64,000 bases of DNA from Acanthornis magna (taxonomy: Eukaryota; Chordata; Aves; Passeriformes; Acanthizidae), in contig JAWUZG010000016.1 in assembly GCA_036785705.1 (NCBI GenBank), positions 372,001 to 436,000 of the forward strand, read 5' to 3'. The notes beneath the pieces were generated by a model that was given only the letters and a program-made list of their open reading frames with translations, searched no databases and had not been told where the DNA came from. Both the position numbers and the translations under genes were made by a program. Of this stretch, positions 23,901-35,505 are shown piece after piece (the first letter of the stretch is position 1; each line of letters begins with the position of its first letter).

Positions 23901-26639
23901 CCACACGCTACTTTGATGTCATGCAGAGACCTCAAACTCAGCTCCGAGGGCAGACTGAGGTTTGTGAGCCCCCAACACCCCCAGCCACAGCCAATTTTCC
24001 AGCCAGGGTTACACCTCTCTACTCTGATGATTTTGCTGTATCTATCTATCTGCTGCCTATCTAACACTTCCTCGACTAACAAAACTCTGCAGCCACTTCC
24101 TGCCGTCTTTCCCAATCAGTTTAGTGCACTGAAACCTGCTGGCAACTTGTCACCGATTTCAGCCAGGCAGCTGGATCTGACCCTCAGAAATCAGGGGGTT
24201 GCAATCAGTAGGGTTTGTTGCCTACAAAACACATCTGAAAGTCACCCACATTCTTCCTGGAGTCTTCCCTCGGCTCTCAGGTCCTGCTCCAGCCCATCCC
24301 AGAGCCTGTCCTGCACAGTGTGCCCTCCTTCCCGCCGGGATGGGACAGGGAGCGTTGGAATCTCATTCATGCATCTGCTGTTCCACCACTGCTGCCAATC
24401 CAGCCCGGGCTTTAGGAGAGAAGAACATGATCACTCTGTGGGGCATTGCTGGAGTCACCGCACAAGCGGAGAAGACCATCTAATCCTTGCATTCCTGCAG
24501 GAAAAAAAGCCTCCAGTGAGCTAAACATAAATGGCCAACGGTGTGTGTGTTATTTTTAAGTCCAGAAGCCTGAAGGCAAGGTTTAAAGGAGAGTCTCATG
24601 GCATATTTTTCATGAGCTGTCTTAAGTCCTCTTGTCTCTTGCCTGGATTGCGTCAGCCAGCAGTGACATATTTTGGTGCAGGACCTGTCTCTGTCCCTGC
24701 TCTCAAGGCACTTTAAGCCTGGCTGGAGCAGGCAAACGGAGACACGGAGCAAATGCTGGCTTCCATCTATGTATCTTGTCATCCGGGATTGACAGAGACC
24801 GCAAAGTGGCCTCATAAAGGGATGAAGTCAAATGATATGGCTGCCTGATGTTCCGTGCTACACCCTACCTCTCGTCCCAGGAGCCGAGGGGATGGTCACT
24901 GTGCCCCACGGTGATGTCCCTGATGTCCCAGCCAGCCAGCTGTCCTTCTCCAGCCAGAGGCACTGGAACAGCCCTGCTGTGCCACACCACCTCCTCTCTG
25001 CCACCCTGAGCAGGAGCTGAGGATGCAAAGTTCAGCATGTCCCCTCCTTCCCCTCCCAGCTTCGCTGCCATGGAGCTCCAGGGCTGCAGCAGTGTCCACA
25101 GCATCGCTGCTCCTGCTCCTGCAGGCTCAGCTCCCACAGCTGCCAGAGCATGGTGCATGTCCTGCCAAGACAAAAATCAATGAATTCACACCATAGATGT
25201 GTCTAAGCCCCATGTCTGGCAGCTTTGTTGCCGTGTGGGGCAGCATTAAGTGGTGAAAAGTGGGTCGCAGCTGCAGAATGCTGAAGGAATGCACCTGGCC
25301 CAGGCAGCAACCTGCTCTCACCGTGCTCACTCAGCCCTGCCTGGGCACCCCAGGCAGGCACGGCACTGCATGGCATTGAGTAATGGGCTTCTCTTCAGAC
25401 CTTTCTGCACTGAAAGCAGCTGCAGAAGCAGTGGAATGGTCCCCAAAACTCCACACTCTCTGACGCACTGGTGTTTCCCTATCCCAGCAATCATTTCTGA
25501 CAGCAATGTTATTTTTGTGAGACCGCTTCAGCCAGCTGACATAACTTTAAAGTATAAACAGCTTTGGCTTTTGCAGTGTTTCCTGCTCTAAAATGAAGAT
25601 GAATATTTTTGTTGGTGTGCAGACAGCTCTTGCTGAAACAAGCAGCTATTCAATCTGGGATGAAATCTGGAAGGTAACTGGGATTTTGGTTTTTTGGAAG
25701 GAAAGATGGATTCTGGGGACAAAGAAGCCCAAGTCTTTCCCCATATTGAAAGGACTGGGGCTGAAGTCAGAAACCATCAGGCCCCAATGAGAGAGGTGAT
25801 GGGAAGCAGCCTCAGAGCTGAAGGATGAATGTGGTTTCAGCACATCTCCCAGGATGGCCTCACCTGTGCACGCTCGAGCATGGGCTGACACTTTATCCTG
25901 AAACCCCAATATCCTTGGCCCATACACACTGCTGGTCCCATCCATACTTCTCAATATAAAGAAACAAAGACATATCACACAGAAAACCACCATAAGTGCT
26001 TTGGTTTTGTATGACAAACCTGTTCAAATGAGCTGTCTTTTTTGATCTTTTATAGCTTTGGCTGTGACATCCTCTCACTTGCCCCTCTTTTCAATGACCT
26101 CATGCACATTTCTGCTTTTCCTAATCCACATTCTTCTGTCCTGTCTTCTATCACCTGAAGACCCTAGCTCTCACTGACAACATGGATTAGGAAAATAAGA
26201 TATACATTGCCCTACCACCAGACCAGCTTCCAAAATTCCCTTTCCTCCTCTACTGCATCAGGCTGACACCCGTGGATCAACTGGCACAAAAAGGACTGAT
26301 GTGAAAGCAGCATCCCCTGCATAGGCAGGGGAAGGGCCTGATCATATGGACCAGTCCCTGCATCTCTAGAAGTGAATATCTAAAAGGTGCAGCGACTCAG
26401 GGGCAGCAGCACAATGTTCAGCACAAGCACTAGAGCTTGTAATCACGGCCTCATCCCTGCTGGGTGAGAGACCCAGTGTTTGGACATCATCTTCAGACTC
26501 CCTTGGAACAGAGAACTGATTCTTGATGGGGTGCAGAGAAAACAAAGGAGATGAAACATCGGCTTCAGTTTAAGGATGGAGGGGAGGGGGCCTTGTGTCT
26601 GAATTTTTTAATTAGCTGGGTCATGAGAGTGAAAGAAAA
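20996..26639. other. Intergenic stretch
   Basis: No supported gene. It contains a 25-base T run (22243-22267), a 7-pair hairpin (23670-23686), and a short (TATC)n at about 24039-24050. A plus-strand open frame of 227 codons (23841-24524) shows no domain, has mixed repeat-like composition, and overlaps open frames on the other strand. GC content is high at 22.9-25.4 kb and lower on either side. Confidence 0.45.
22243..22267. repeat. T run of 25 bases
   Basis: An uninterrupted T homopolymer, equivalent to an A tail on the minus strand. No element body is recognised to its right. Confidence 0.8.
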
Positions 26640-27320
26640 TCAGTTTAAAGAAGCCAAACTGATTTAATTAGCAATATGATTATGAATGCACTGCCTTCAC
26701 AGGCAGAGGAAAGGGTCTCATCTTCACCAGTTTCATTAAAATAATGACTCATACCCCTCTTCCTCCCCAACACCCTCGCCGCGGGTCCTCCCTCTCCCAT
26801 GCCTGCGACTGTGCTGGGATATGCCCCCGATAATCTTCTGCTATCCTGGGGGCCTGGGAGGCAGGAGGGCCATGGAAAGAATCCCAGCGTTTCCATCTGT
26901 CGAATTCCCGAGTGGCAGAAACCTGACCCCGCACGGAGCGGGGACGCGCTGCATTATTGCTGCTGTGGCAGAGCGAGCCCTTGTCATGCATTATTAAGTG
27001 AGCTCAGAGAGCGAGAGACACCGATGAGAGGGCGAGTGAACCTGAAAAGTGGAAAAGTCAAAATTACGCCCGCAATAAAAAACAAATTTAAAAATAAATC
27101 CAGCCCTGAGCAGCCTCAGCAGCCGATGCAGCAGCTGCTCCCATGGGCAGAGCGGACCAGGCGCAGAGACATGACAGCCATGCTGATGGTTTGCTGCAGT
27201 AGCGTGGGGTTTTTCCACGATTTTAGCCAATTTGTAGACAGGGAAGGAGCCTATGTGAAAAATGAGGCGTTAAACGGTAAAGCCCACAGTACACTTGTTT
27301 CTGTCCTAATTAGCTCGGTG
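26640..27320. promoter_or_regulatory. Candidate conserved regulatory element
   Basis: About 680 bases without recognisable repeats, combining moderately CpG-rich sequence (26770-26970) with homeodomain-type motifs: TTAATTA at 26664-26670, GCAATAAAA (posterior Hox/CDX type) at 27072-27080 and TAATTA at 27307-27312. Mixed motif density and retained CpGs are typical of conserved developmental enhancers, but one sequence cannot show conservation. No exon structure is seen, although the plus strand has a 184-codon open frame (26799-27353) without domains. Confidence 0.3.
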
Positions 27321-28735
27321 CTGAGGGAGTGGGAATGCTTTGCCATTGGATAAGCTGCCCCAGAGCCAAACCCCACAGACAGGGGGTGGCACTGCTGTCA
27401 CCCAAGCCTGGGGGACACCGTGGTTGGTACAAACCAGCTCAGCCTTTGGTCGCCTGCTGGCACATCCCCCTGATCCCAAAGCACAAGTGGCAGTGGTGGC
27501 AGGGCCCCTGTCCCAGGCAGAGCCCTGCCATGGCCACAACACTCCTAAACCATCTGCTGAAGCTGCGGGGACCCACATTTGGCTGTGCAGCCCTGCTCCC
27601 AGCCAAACGCACAGCATGAAATACAGGGGAAGAGTGTGGATGAAGGGTTTGCCCCCTGGGACTCCATCGCCCGTAGAGGTGTGTGGGATCTGACACAGGG
27701 GGAAAGGAGAGCCCAGAAATCCCCTGATTCCTCACAGCTGAGCAGTGTCACAGCAGCAGCAGAGGGCTTCAACCAGCAGCCACCACTGAGCCCACCTGAG
27801 GGGGAAGGCAACACACCAGTGGCCTGGACCAGAGATGTACATTTGGCCAGGTATGCAATCTCTTCCCAGGCTTTTCCTAAGCCTGTTTAGTGATGTTTTT
27901 ATGGATGCTTTTGCCAATTTTCCAGCCCACTGCCAACTATTCCTTATATGGAGAAAGAAGAGCATAGAGAAACTTAATGTGTTTCTAGATGATTTTAATG
28001 AAATTTAATAACTTCAGCAAGGAAGCAGAATCAGTCCAACTAATTCTTTGTGAACCCAGAGCCTATAACTGGAAAGCCTGTCTGAAGCAGAGCAAAAATG
28101 GCCACTCCTGTTATTTGCAGAAGGGGCAAAATTGCAGAGGGCCAAGTATTGCAAAACCCCAGGTTCTGCAGAAGGTGATTTATAGTTACCTGCAAAGATG
28201 TGACTAAGGAGCTCAGGAATCCCAAGCTGAACAACAGCCCATTGATAAGCCCCAAGACACTGCAGGCCAAACTCTTGGCTACCCCCCAGCTGACCTCTGG
28301 CAATGTCCTGCACTTGCCTGAAAGGCAAATGTGTGCAGGGGAGAGGCAGTGGGGAGCACAGAGGAGCAGTGCTTCAGGCCAGGGACTCCACACGCCAGGG
28401 CTGGTTTGATTTTGTCAGCAAAGGATGGACCAAATCCATCGCTGGAGGCAAGTGGCTACATCTCTGTGAAGGGGCTGAGGGTCAGACCTCTGCTAACAGT
28501 GTTGTGAGGTTTTTTCAGGGATGTTTTCTTTCGACTTGTGCTCCCGGAAATGCAGAGGCACACAAATAGAAAAGGACAAATCAATAAGTATTTATGAGCC
28601 ATGAAAATGCTCTCTTCTCACTCAGGTAATATCTTAGTTGTGCTCTTTATGCGGCTGGGATGATTCATTGAGCTTCCCTCTCCCCCACAGGCAAGCAGAA
28701 ATAAACAGCAATGCTTTCCAAATTCAGGAAGGGCA

Positions 28736-28768
28736 CCCTCCCTCCCTCCCTCTTTCCCTCATTTCCCC
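28736..28768 (-). other. G-quadruplex motif, six runs
   Basis: On the plus strand there are four CCC runs separated by single Ts (28736-28750), then further C runs at about 28756 and 28765. On the minus strand this gives four GGG runs with one-base loops plus two spare runs, one of the most stable arrangements known. Confidence 0.65.
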
Positions 28769-30089
28769 AGTATAGGTAGATTTTTCTGCAGAGAGCTCAA
28801 ATGGTTATCTCTGAAAACTTCTAAATTCCTGAACCTGCTTGGTTTGCTGCAGCACAGCCCAGAATACAGGTGGATGATCTTCCTGGCCATGGATATGTCT
28901 CTTCGTCAGCTCATTTCCCTGTGTGCCAAAACACCCCTCCCATCCAGTCCAGTCCCCCGAGCTCCACTCCTGCTATCCTTGTGGTCAGAGGCAGAACCTC
29001 CCCTGGCTCCAGTGGGAGCAGCAGCAGGTTTCACCCAGCAAATCCACCCCTATCGCCATATGTTGCTTTCTCCCCGTGCTGTGTTTTCCTTTCAGCCCTA
29101 TCTGCTCCATCAAAGCCGGGCGCTGGTGGCGGTGGCCGCTCGGGTGTTTGCACAAAGGTGGTAATTCAAGCCCTGGCGGAGCTGTTTTGGCAGCGTAGCC
29201 AAGGCACCGCTTCTTGCTCCAGCTGACCTCTCCTCTGCGGCCCTGCCCGCCCTCCTGGCTGGGTGCAGGTGGCTCTCACCCCAGCCTTTCCCCCTGCTAT
29301 GCTTTCTGAAACCATCCTCCTGTGGCTGGATGTGGATGGAGCAGCTCCTGTCCTGCTGAGCAGGACACCCCAAGGTGCTGCCCCTGGACAGTTTGCACCC
29401 TGAATTGTTTTTAAGACCCTGCGGGGCCAAGAGGAGCTGGGCAAAGGCAGCAGGCTGAGCCATTAACGTAACACACGTAACAGCCCTGGGAGCAGGGCTG
29501 ACAGGGATTTGGCTGGTGTTGGTCTTTGCTTGGAGAGCCAAATGCTGCTCTCCACCCTGCTGCACACATCATGACCAGCTATCAGTGCCTCTACCATCCC
29601 ATGCTGAGAACAGGCATTGCAATTCAGAGGAAATAATGGCTTTTTTTCGTGTAACTGTCCCATTTGTAGGTGAATTCTCACATGGATGGTACCCAAACCC
29701 TTTTGCTCATCCTTTGCAATGGCCTGGAGCAGTGCTCTCTGGCCTTTCCTTTGCAGAAACCTTATTTCAAACCTGTTGCTCCCTCCGAGGTCTCTGTCGT
29801 GAGTTTGCTGCTCCTGACATTATTGGAGAAAGCGCAGGATGAAATTCCCTTTAGCTGCACATCTTAGTTCAGTTTCTCCCTGCTGCGAGAAATTCCAGGA
29901 TGGAGAACAGTCAGATCAAAGAGAGACAATCCCAGCTGAAACATGCATGATTTGCATATTCCATTAAAAAAAAAAAAAAAATCAAAGGGGAGGGTGTGTA
30001 AAATATTTGCGCCCTGGAGCATATACAGTGTATGTCCCAACAAGATGCTCCATGTAGGGCTTATACTTATTTACTCTGATGCCTAATAA

Positions 30090-30090
<1 letters not shown>

Positions 30091-30130
<40 letters not shown>

Positions 30131-30143
30131 AGAAGAAGAAAAT
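30091..30143. repeat. A run of 38 bases followed by (GAA)n
   Basis: Thirty-eight As run into four GAA units. Long pure A runs followed by A-rich microsatellites usually mark retroposon tails, but no AATAAA and no known element body precede it. Confidence 0.8.
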
Positions 30144-30469
30144 GCTGTTGTAATTTGCACATCCCAAAAGATTCTGGCTCATCTGATACACAGACCATCT
30201 CCTTGAAAGAAGCACAGAAACCCCTAAAAATCCTGGGCAGACTTTTGGCAAAATGCTTACGTTTGAAGGTCAAACTAAATACATTCCTTGTGCAGTGGGA
30301 GGTCCCCATTGATAGAAATCTTTATTGCCCTGGTTCTGCTGTTTTATTTAGCATTTGATAGGCCCCAAACACAGGAGAGGTGAGTGGAGGATACACGGAC
30401 CTTTCTCTGCCAAATTTTAGAATGGCACTGTGAAAAGTCAAACTGGCAAAGCTGAGTTTGTTTTAGGCT

Positions 30470-30665
30470 GAGGAAGGCATGGGCTGAGAATTTAATTCTG
30501 CTGCTGGCTCTGCTGGCAGCCAGCTGGATGACAGTGACAAGGTCACTGCTCTGTGCCATTGTTTCTCCATCTATTAAAAAAAAAAAATTATTGATCCCTT
30601 TTTGTAGTGTTTTGAGACCAACTGCTGGAAGACGATCTATGTGAACCAGAGCCCATTTTTGTTAG
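30470..30665 (+). mobile_element. MIR-like CORE-SINE relic
   Basis: The order of phrases follows the amniote MIR family: ggctctgctggcagccagc and gacaaggtcactgctctgtg (core), gtttctccatctatta, then a tail ttgtagtgttttgagacc that matches the common ttgtaaagtgctttgagat ending. A 12-base A run interrupts it at about 30575-30587. Such tRNA-derived, non-autonomous SINEs have long been inactive in birds. The match is by eye and the copy is heavily diverged. Confidence 0.65.
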
Positions 30666-32011
30666 CATTAATATTCCTGCTGCCTTTTATTACCCCAGTG
30701 GTGGCTGCTAAGGCTGAGAGCAACACCATGTTGCTCCATCCAGGTGTCTGAGCACAAGGTGGGTGACGCTCCTCAGTCTAATGACCGTATCCTTCTTTCT
30801 GCCTAGCAATTCCAGCTCCAGAGCCTGTGCTGAGTGGCACTGCCTTCCAGCAGGAGGCAAAAAAAAAAAAAAGACCAGGTTTATTGGAGAGGTGGGTCAC
30901 AGGGCTGCTCTGCTGACCCCCAGCTCCAAAGCCTTTCTTCCAGCACATCAGCAGAGACAAGAGGCAGGGGAGGATGAGGAGTGCACGCCCAGGTGGAAAA
31001 CACCCCTGGCAAGAGCAGAGCATCTCCTCCTGCCTGCAACTGCCCCAGCCCATCCCCAGGCAGGGGCACAGCCCTTGGCTGTCCCGTGCAGAGCTTTGGG
31101 CTGAAGGAGACACTCTTCCCTTTTTCCTGCAGGGATTTTCTCGTGGGTAAAGCCCTCCTGTGCCAACACCCCACAGTCACTGAAGAACCTACCTGCCATG
31201 CACCTCATCCCACAATCCCATGGCCCTCCTCCTTCCCCTTGAAGGGACAAGGCACTGCAGCCATGCAGGGACATGCCCTAAGAAAGAGGCTGGCTGCCTC
31301 CCATGGAGTATTCCCGGCTGTTGGCACACCACAGCACCACTATATTGATTTGCTTAAAGGCGACGGTCGAGTCCCTCATAATTTATTGAGAACCAGCCGG
31401 CTGGTTTTTGCTGACTCCCACACCTTATGTGGCTCACATTAATCCGGTGCCAGCAACAAGTTGTCTTTGAGAGCACAATTCCTCTCACAGAGCATCTTCC
31501 AAGAAAAAAATAATACTCAGGAAGAATGCACCTTGAGACATCAAGCGTTTTAGCACTGGTTTGTTTGCCTTTTCCCAACAGCCTGCCTTTAAGGTACATC
31601 ATTTCTGGCATCAGGTTTCCTCACGTAGAGACCATTTAAGTACTTAAGGTGCTCTCTATGTACTCAGCCAAATGTTTTGCCAAGAAACCTAGAATTTCTT
31701 TGCTTTAGAGGCATAAAGTCTTCCATCTGAGCCTTAATTATAGGGTTGAATACACAATGAAACTGCAGCTAAGCCCCTACATGTATGGAATGTAACACCA
31801 CTTCACTGCGCCTCACCTGAAAGACAACTTGTAAAAAAGCCACAGATGAGTAATAAACTGGAGGGACACTAATATGAAAAAAAATTTAAACAAAAAAAAA
31901 AAAACTCCCTCCAGTAAATAATTAGCTTTTCTTTCTGATTACACTCCTCCTGATAAAAGACAAAGAGCCCTGTCCGGAAGTGACTCCATCTGAGAACCTA
32001 CTTCCAGAAAA

Positions 32012-32110
32012 TGTGGTTTTAGTGGTCTAGACCGTCTGCTCATGGCCAGGGGAAGGGTGAGTCTGAACCCGCCTGCATTCGAACCACTCTGGTGTGGCAG
32101 GTGACGAAGC
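32012..32110 (+). mobile_element. MIR-like SINE head with A-box and B-box
   Basis: TAGTGGTCTAGACC (from 32020) resembles the tRNA-derived A-box of MIR (tagtggttagagc), and GCATTCGAACC (32075-32085) resembles a pol III B-box (gttcgaatcc). The spacing of about 45-55 bases fits a tRNA-like internal promoter, but no tRNA fold can be drawn, so this is a SINE head rather than a tRNA gene. The body that should follow is hard to trace. Confidence 0.4.
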
Positions 32111-33502
32111 TCTCTTGAATCATGCTCCTGGGCTGGGTGTCCCAGGGGGGGCAGAAGGAGCAATGGAGTGCCAGACCTCCCCAAGGAGGAGGAAGCCCAA
32201 AAGCCATTGCTGCTGGGACATGTCCTTGGTGCTATCAATGATCTGCCGTGCTGGAAGTTAGCAGGAAATTTGCCGGGGTTTCTGTGGGCTGGAGGTCAAA
32301 CCAATTGGCAAGGCTCGTTCTGCATCCTGGCAGGAGCTGAGACAGCTCTGAGGATGTGGCAAACACAGATGCTCCTTCAAGGCTGCCCTGGGGCTCTCCA
32401 GGGCACAGCAAAGCTGTGGGCAGTGGTCTCATGACCATTCTTGGGCCAGCCCTGAGTGTGGTGGCACTGTGCCCACCTGCCTCTGGCTCCCCACCACTCC
32501 ATGTCTGTCACAGGGGCTGTGCCACAGGGTTTGGTGTGATAAAACATCGTGGGGAAAAGGGATTGCCCAGATCCAGGGGGAAGGAAGGAGTGTAGGGAGT
32601 CTCCTGCCTGGGAAGGAGAGGGGACAGGCCAAGCTGAGGCAGTGCAAGGGGTGGGAAGTCCTGGAGGGGCAGGTGGGCTCTCCTTGCCACAGCAGCCAGC
32701 TTTGCTTTTCCCCTCCTTGTGGGTGGTGTGCCACATGCCACGAGGAGCCCAATGCCAGAGTGAAGCCCCCTGGATAAACACCTGGCATGGCTGGGCCATC
32801 TGCTCCGAGTCAGAGGCAGAAGGACAACAAACAGCGTGATAAAGTTATTGCTTCCACAGAAACGTGCTCTGCGTTTCTCAGCAGGAGAAGAAGCCTCATC
32901 AAAGCATACCTGCAAGGAGGGAGCATGCTTCTCCCAGAGCACACAGACCTCATTTTTAACCTGTAATTTTTTTTTTTTTCCATAGAAAGATCAAATTAGC
33001 TGCTTTAGCTCCATCCCTAATTAAATGTCTTTCCTTTTTCCTTTTTCCAAATGGCAAATTCCTGCGAATTCAAACAAGTTATATCACCTGGCAGAATTAA
33101 TTTTTAGTCAGGACATGCCTGTCATTCCAAACAAATTAGATATCTGAAGGGGAGGGTTTAGCTGCATTTCTGTGCACAACTAAACCAAGCAGTTATGATC
33201 CACATGGGGCCAAAAACTATATTCTTCAGGCGACAGTAACCCCTATGCATACCAGCACCTCGCTCAATCAAAGAGTAAACACCCATTGTACCCAGGCATA
33301 TGCTGCTATGGGTCTCTGAACCCGTGTTTAATGACCTTGTCAGGGAATGTGTGTGCTGTACTCTTACATTTTTAAGAAAGCATAATGGTGCTTTTGTCTT
33401 CTGTTTTTTCCTGTGTGGCAAGTTGCAGCTAGTCTTCAAACTTAGCTTAAAAACTCTTCGCTTATTACTTCTGGACAGCTCTCTATCCACTTCTGTGCTT
33501 GC

Positions 33503-33531
33503 TTTTTTTTTTCCCCCCCCTTTTTTTCCCC
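33503..33531. repeat. T/C mirror repeat
   Basis: Ten Ts, eight Cs, seven Ts and four Cs form an uninterrupted pyrimidine tract with mirror symmetry (T7-C8-T7 at 33506-33527). Such tracts can form triplex (H-) DNA. Confidence 0.7.
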
Positions 33532-33758
33532 TCTTCAGCTGAGTACCTTAGCAGATATCGAACTTTCTTTTTTAGTGCTGTAATTGATAGTTTGCAAACC
33601 AGTTGTGCGTCTGTGCATGTGTGTATCTGCAGACTCACAGTCTCCAGTGCATTGGACAACCATACAGCAAGAGCATAACCTGAAGACCTAAAATAAGCAC
33701 TCATGTTCCATTCAAAAGGCCCTGGTGTTTAGTGTCTCCTTATTCTGGAGGGAAGTTC

Positions 33759-33769
33759 ACTAGGTGGCT
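33759..33769 (+). promoter_or_regulatory. CTCF-like motif
   Basis: CACTAGGTGGC is an exact match to the central CTCF core. It lies about 140 bases before a CR1 fragment. Binding is unproven. Confidence 0.3.
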
Positions 33770-33905
33770 GTCTTTTGTCATGTGCCAAAGTCCCAGTAAA
33801 TTAAAGACTCTGCAAGGTTTTATAGACACTGAGAAGACTGAATATGAAGGATTCAAAAATCAAAGTGAAGCTTTCTCTCCTCCCCACCTGGAGGCTTTCA
33901 GGGTA

Positions 33906-34202
33906 AATTAGCATATGGAGTGATAGGAAAAGGGGGACAAGGGGAAATGGCCCTAAGGTGACAGGGGGACAGGTTTAGATTAGGTATTAGGAAGAAATTC
34001 TTCCCTGTGAGGGTGCTGAGGCCCTGGCACAGGTTGCCCAGAGAAGCTGTGGATGCCCATCCTTGGAAGTGCTCAAGGCCAGGCTGGATGGGGCTTGGAG
34101 CAGCCTGGTCTGGTGGAAGGTGTCCTTGCCCATGGCAGGGGGTTGGAGCTGGATGAACTTTAAGGTTCCTTTCAACCCAAAGCACTCTATGACTCTTTGG
34201 TT
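33906..34202 (+). mobile_element. CR1 LINE 3'-end fragment, about 300 bases
   Basis: This is the best-preserved CR1 copy here. It contains aggaagaaattcttccc, gcacaggttgcccagagaa, a phrase beginning ctgtggatgcccatcc, ggctggatggggcttgg, and the tail caacccaaagcactctatga. It is truncated at its 5' side, as most CR1 insertions are, and encodes nothing. The relatively clean sequence suggests a younger insertion than the other copies. Confidence 0.93.
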
Positions 34203-35255
34203 CTCTTTTTGCCTGTGTCTGCCCTGCTGTGGCCATGGATGTGTGAGCAGCACACAGCTCAGCCTGCCCCGAGCTCATAGCTACATGGAAAAATGCTGTG
34301 CCAGGCACCCAAACCTGCAGTTCTGCTACAGAGAGGGACACTTCATTGCAGGGAAGGTAACAATCTGTGTGCATTCCCCCAGAAAATGGATACAGACGCT
34401 TCATACAAATTTCTTGGGGCCATCATTTGGATTGGAAGGTCCAAAAGGATGTTTGGAATTAGGAAGAAATAGGAACTCCTCAATCAGAGCAATGAGAAAG
34501 AAGTCAGGTCTTTTGATGATTTTTCACTGTGGAACAAGAGGTTTTTCATAATTTCTTATGTTCTCTTTAAGCAGCTTTAATTACCAGAGAACAGCATTTT
34601 TGGCACTAGAGTGGCATTTACCACACAGAATTTTAGATATTCACACCACTGCTGTCTTATCAGAGCTCCCTCCACAGCCATGCAACACAGAATAAAGGAT
34701 GGCTGTCATGGATTTTGGGCACCTTTTTCAACATGATCCTGTTTGAAGCCTAAAAAGACAGCAGCAGGCTGGAGGGTAACCAGCTAGATGGAGGCACCTG
34801 GAGCTAGGGAGATGAATTTCACCCGAGGTACAATTTAAATGTTGAACTGGTCTGCCAGCCAGCTGCTTTGACTGCAAAATTTGTAGGAAAATTAGTCCGG
34901 GAGCAGGAGGAATCTAGCTCTAGGCAAGTAACATTTTCAACTCCTGGCAGGAAGAGAAAGCACTGGGAAGTGAACAATTAGGAAAGTGTATGAATATTAA
35001 AATCCTAATGTCTCCTGAGGTGCCTGCTAACTTCGCTAAAACCTGAATGCAAGGGAAGACACAGAATGGGCCTTCTTAAAGAAGGTGAATATGAGGAGAA
35101 AGGGACTTTTTTGATCAGCTGATTTTGCTTCATGCCCTCTAAAGCCTCTTGGGAGCCAGCATCCCACCAGAGAGGAGCTGAAGCAGAGAGACCCAGAACT
35201 CTGAGTCTCAGTCATGGGAGACCACCTGAGAGCATCTTCAAGCATGCTGAAGTGA

Positions 35256-35270
35256 GGGAGGGAGGGAGGG
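35256..35270 (+). other. G-quadruplex motif with single-base loops
   Basis: GGGAGGGAGGGAGGG is the exact reverse complement of the core at 28736-28750. One-base loops make it highly stable. It sits in a (GGGA)n microsatellite, so copy number may vary. Confidence 0.65.
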
Positions 35271-35452
35271 AGAATCCTGGGAAACCTCCCTATAGGATAT
35301 GAGATTTGCTGTGATGCAGTCTCAAAGAGCCCAGATCAGTTGATTTGCCAGGAGACTTTTGCTCCCATTGCGTGCAGGACAGCTGGGCAGGGGACAGGGA
35401 GGAACCAGAAAGGAGGGCTGAAGGACCCATTCCTATCCTCACTGCTCCACCA

Positions 35453-35505
35453 GAGAATCTCCTGAGCTGAAAGGGACCTGCAAGGACCGAGTCCAACTCC
35501 ACCAC
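35453..35505 (-). mobile_element. CR1 LINE tail, minus strand
   Basis: The plus strand reads agaatctcctgagctgaaag, ggacctgcaaggaccgag and tccaactcc, the reverse complement of the CR1 terminal region. Only about 50 bases remain. Confidence 0.6.

Larger units (their letters stand above)
27330..30454. other. GC-rich intergenic stretch
   Basis: No supported gene. It contains a strong minus-strand G-quadruplex motif (28736-28768), a 16-base A run near 29965-29980 and a 38-base A run (30091-30128). A CpG-richer spot lies near 29115-29180. Confidence 0.45.
30670..33904. other. Intergenic stretch
   Basis: No supported gene. It contains a MIR-like head (32012-32110), a T/C mirror repeat (33503-33531), a CTCF-like motif (33759-33769) and short A runs. 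Segments around 32960-33300 are AT-rich and repeat-free. Confidence 0.45.

Noticed and set aside
23841..24524. 227-codon open frame on the plus strand
   Set aside because: No domain, no coding-like composition, no flanking splice or promoter signals, and overlapping open frames on the other strand.
32012..32110. Possible tRNA gene (A-box and B-box-like motifs)
   Set aside because: No acceptor, anticodon or T-arm stems can be drawn; the motifs fit a decayed MIR-type SINE head better.
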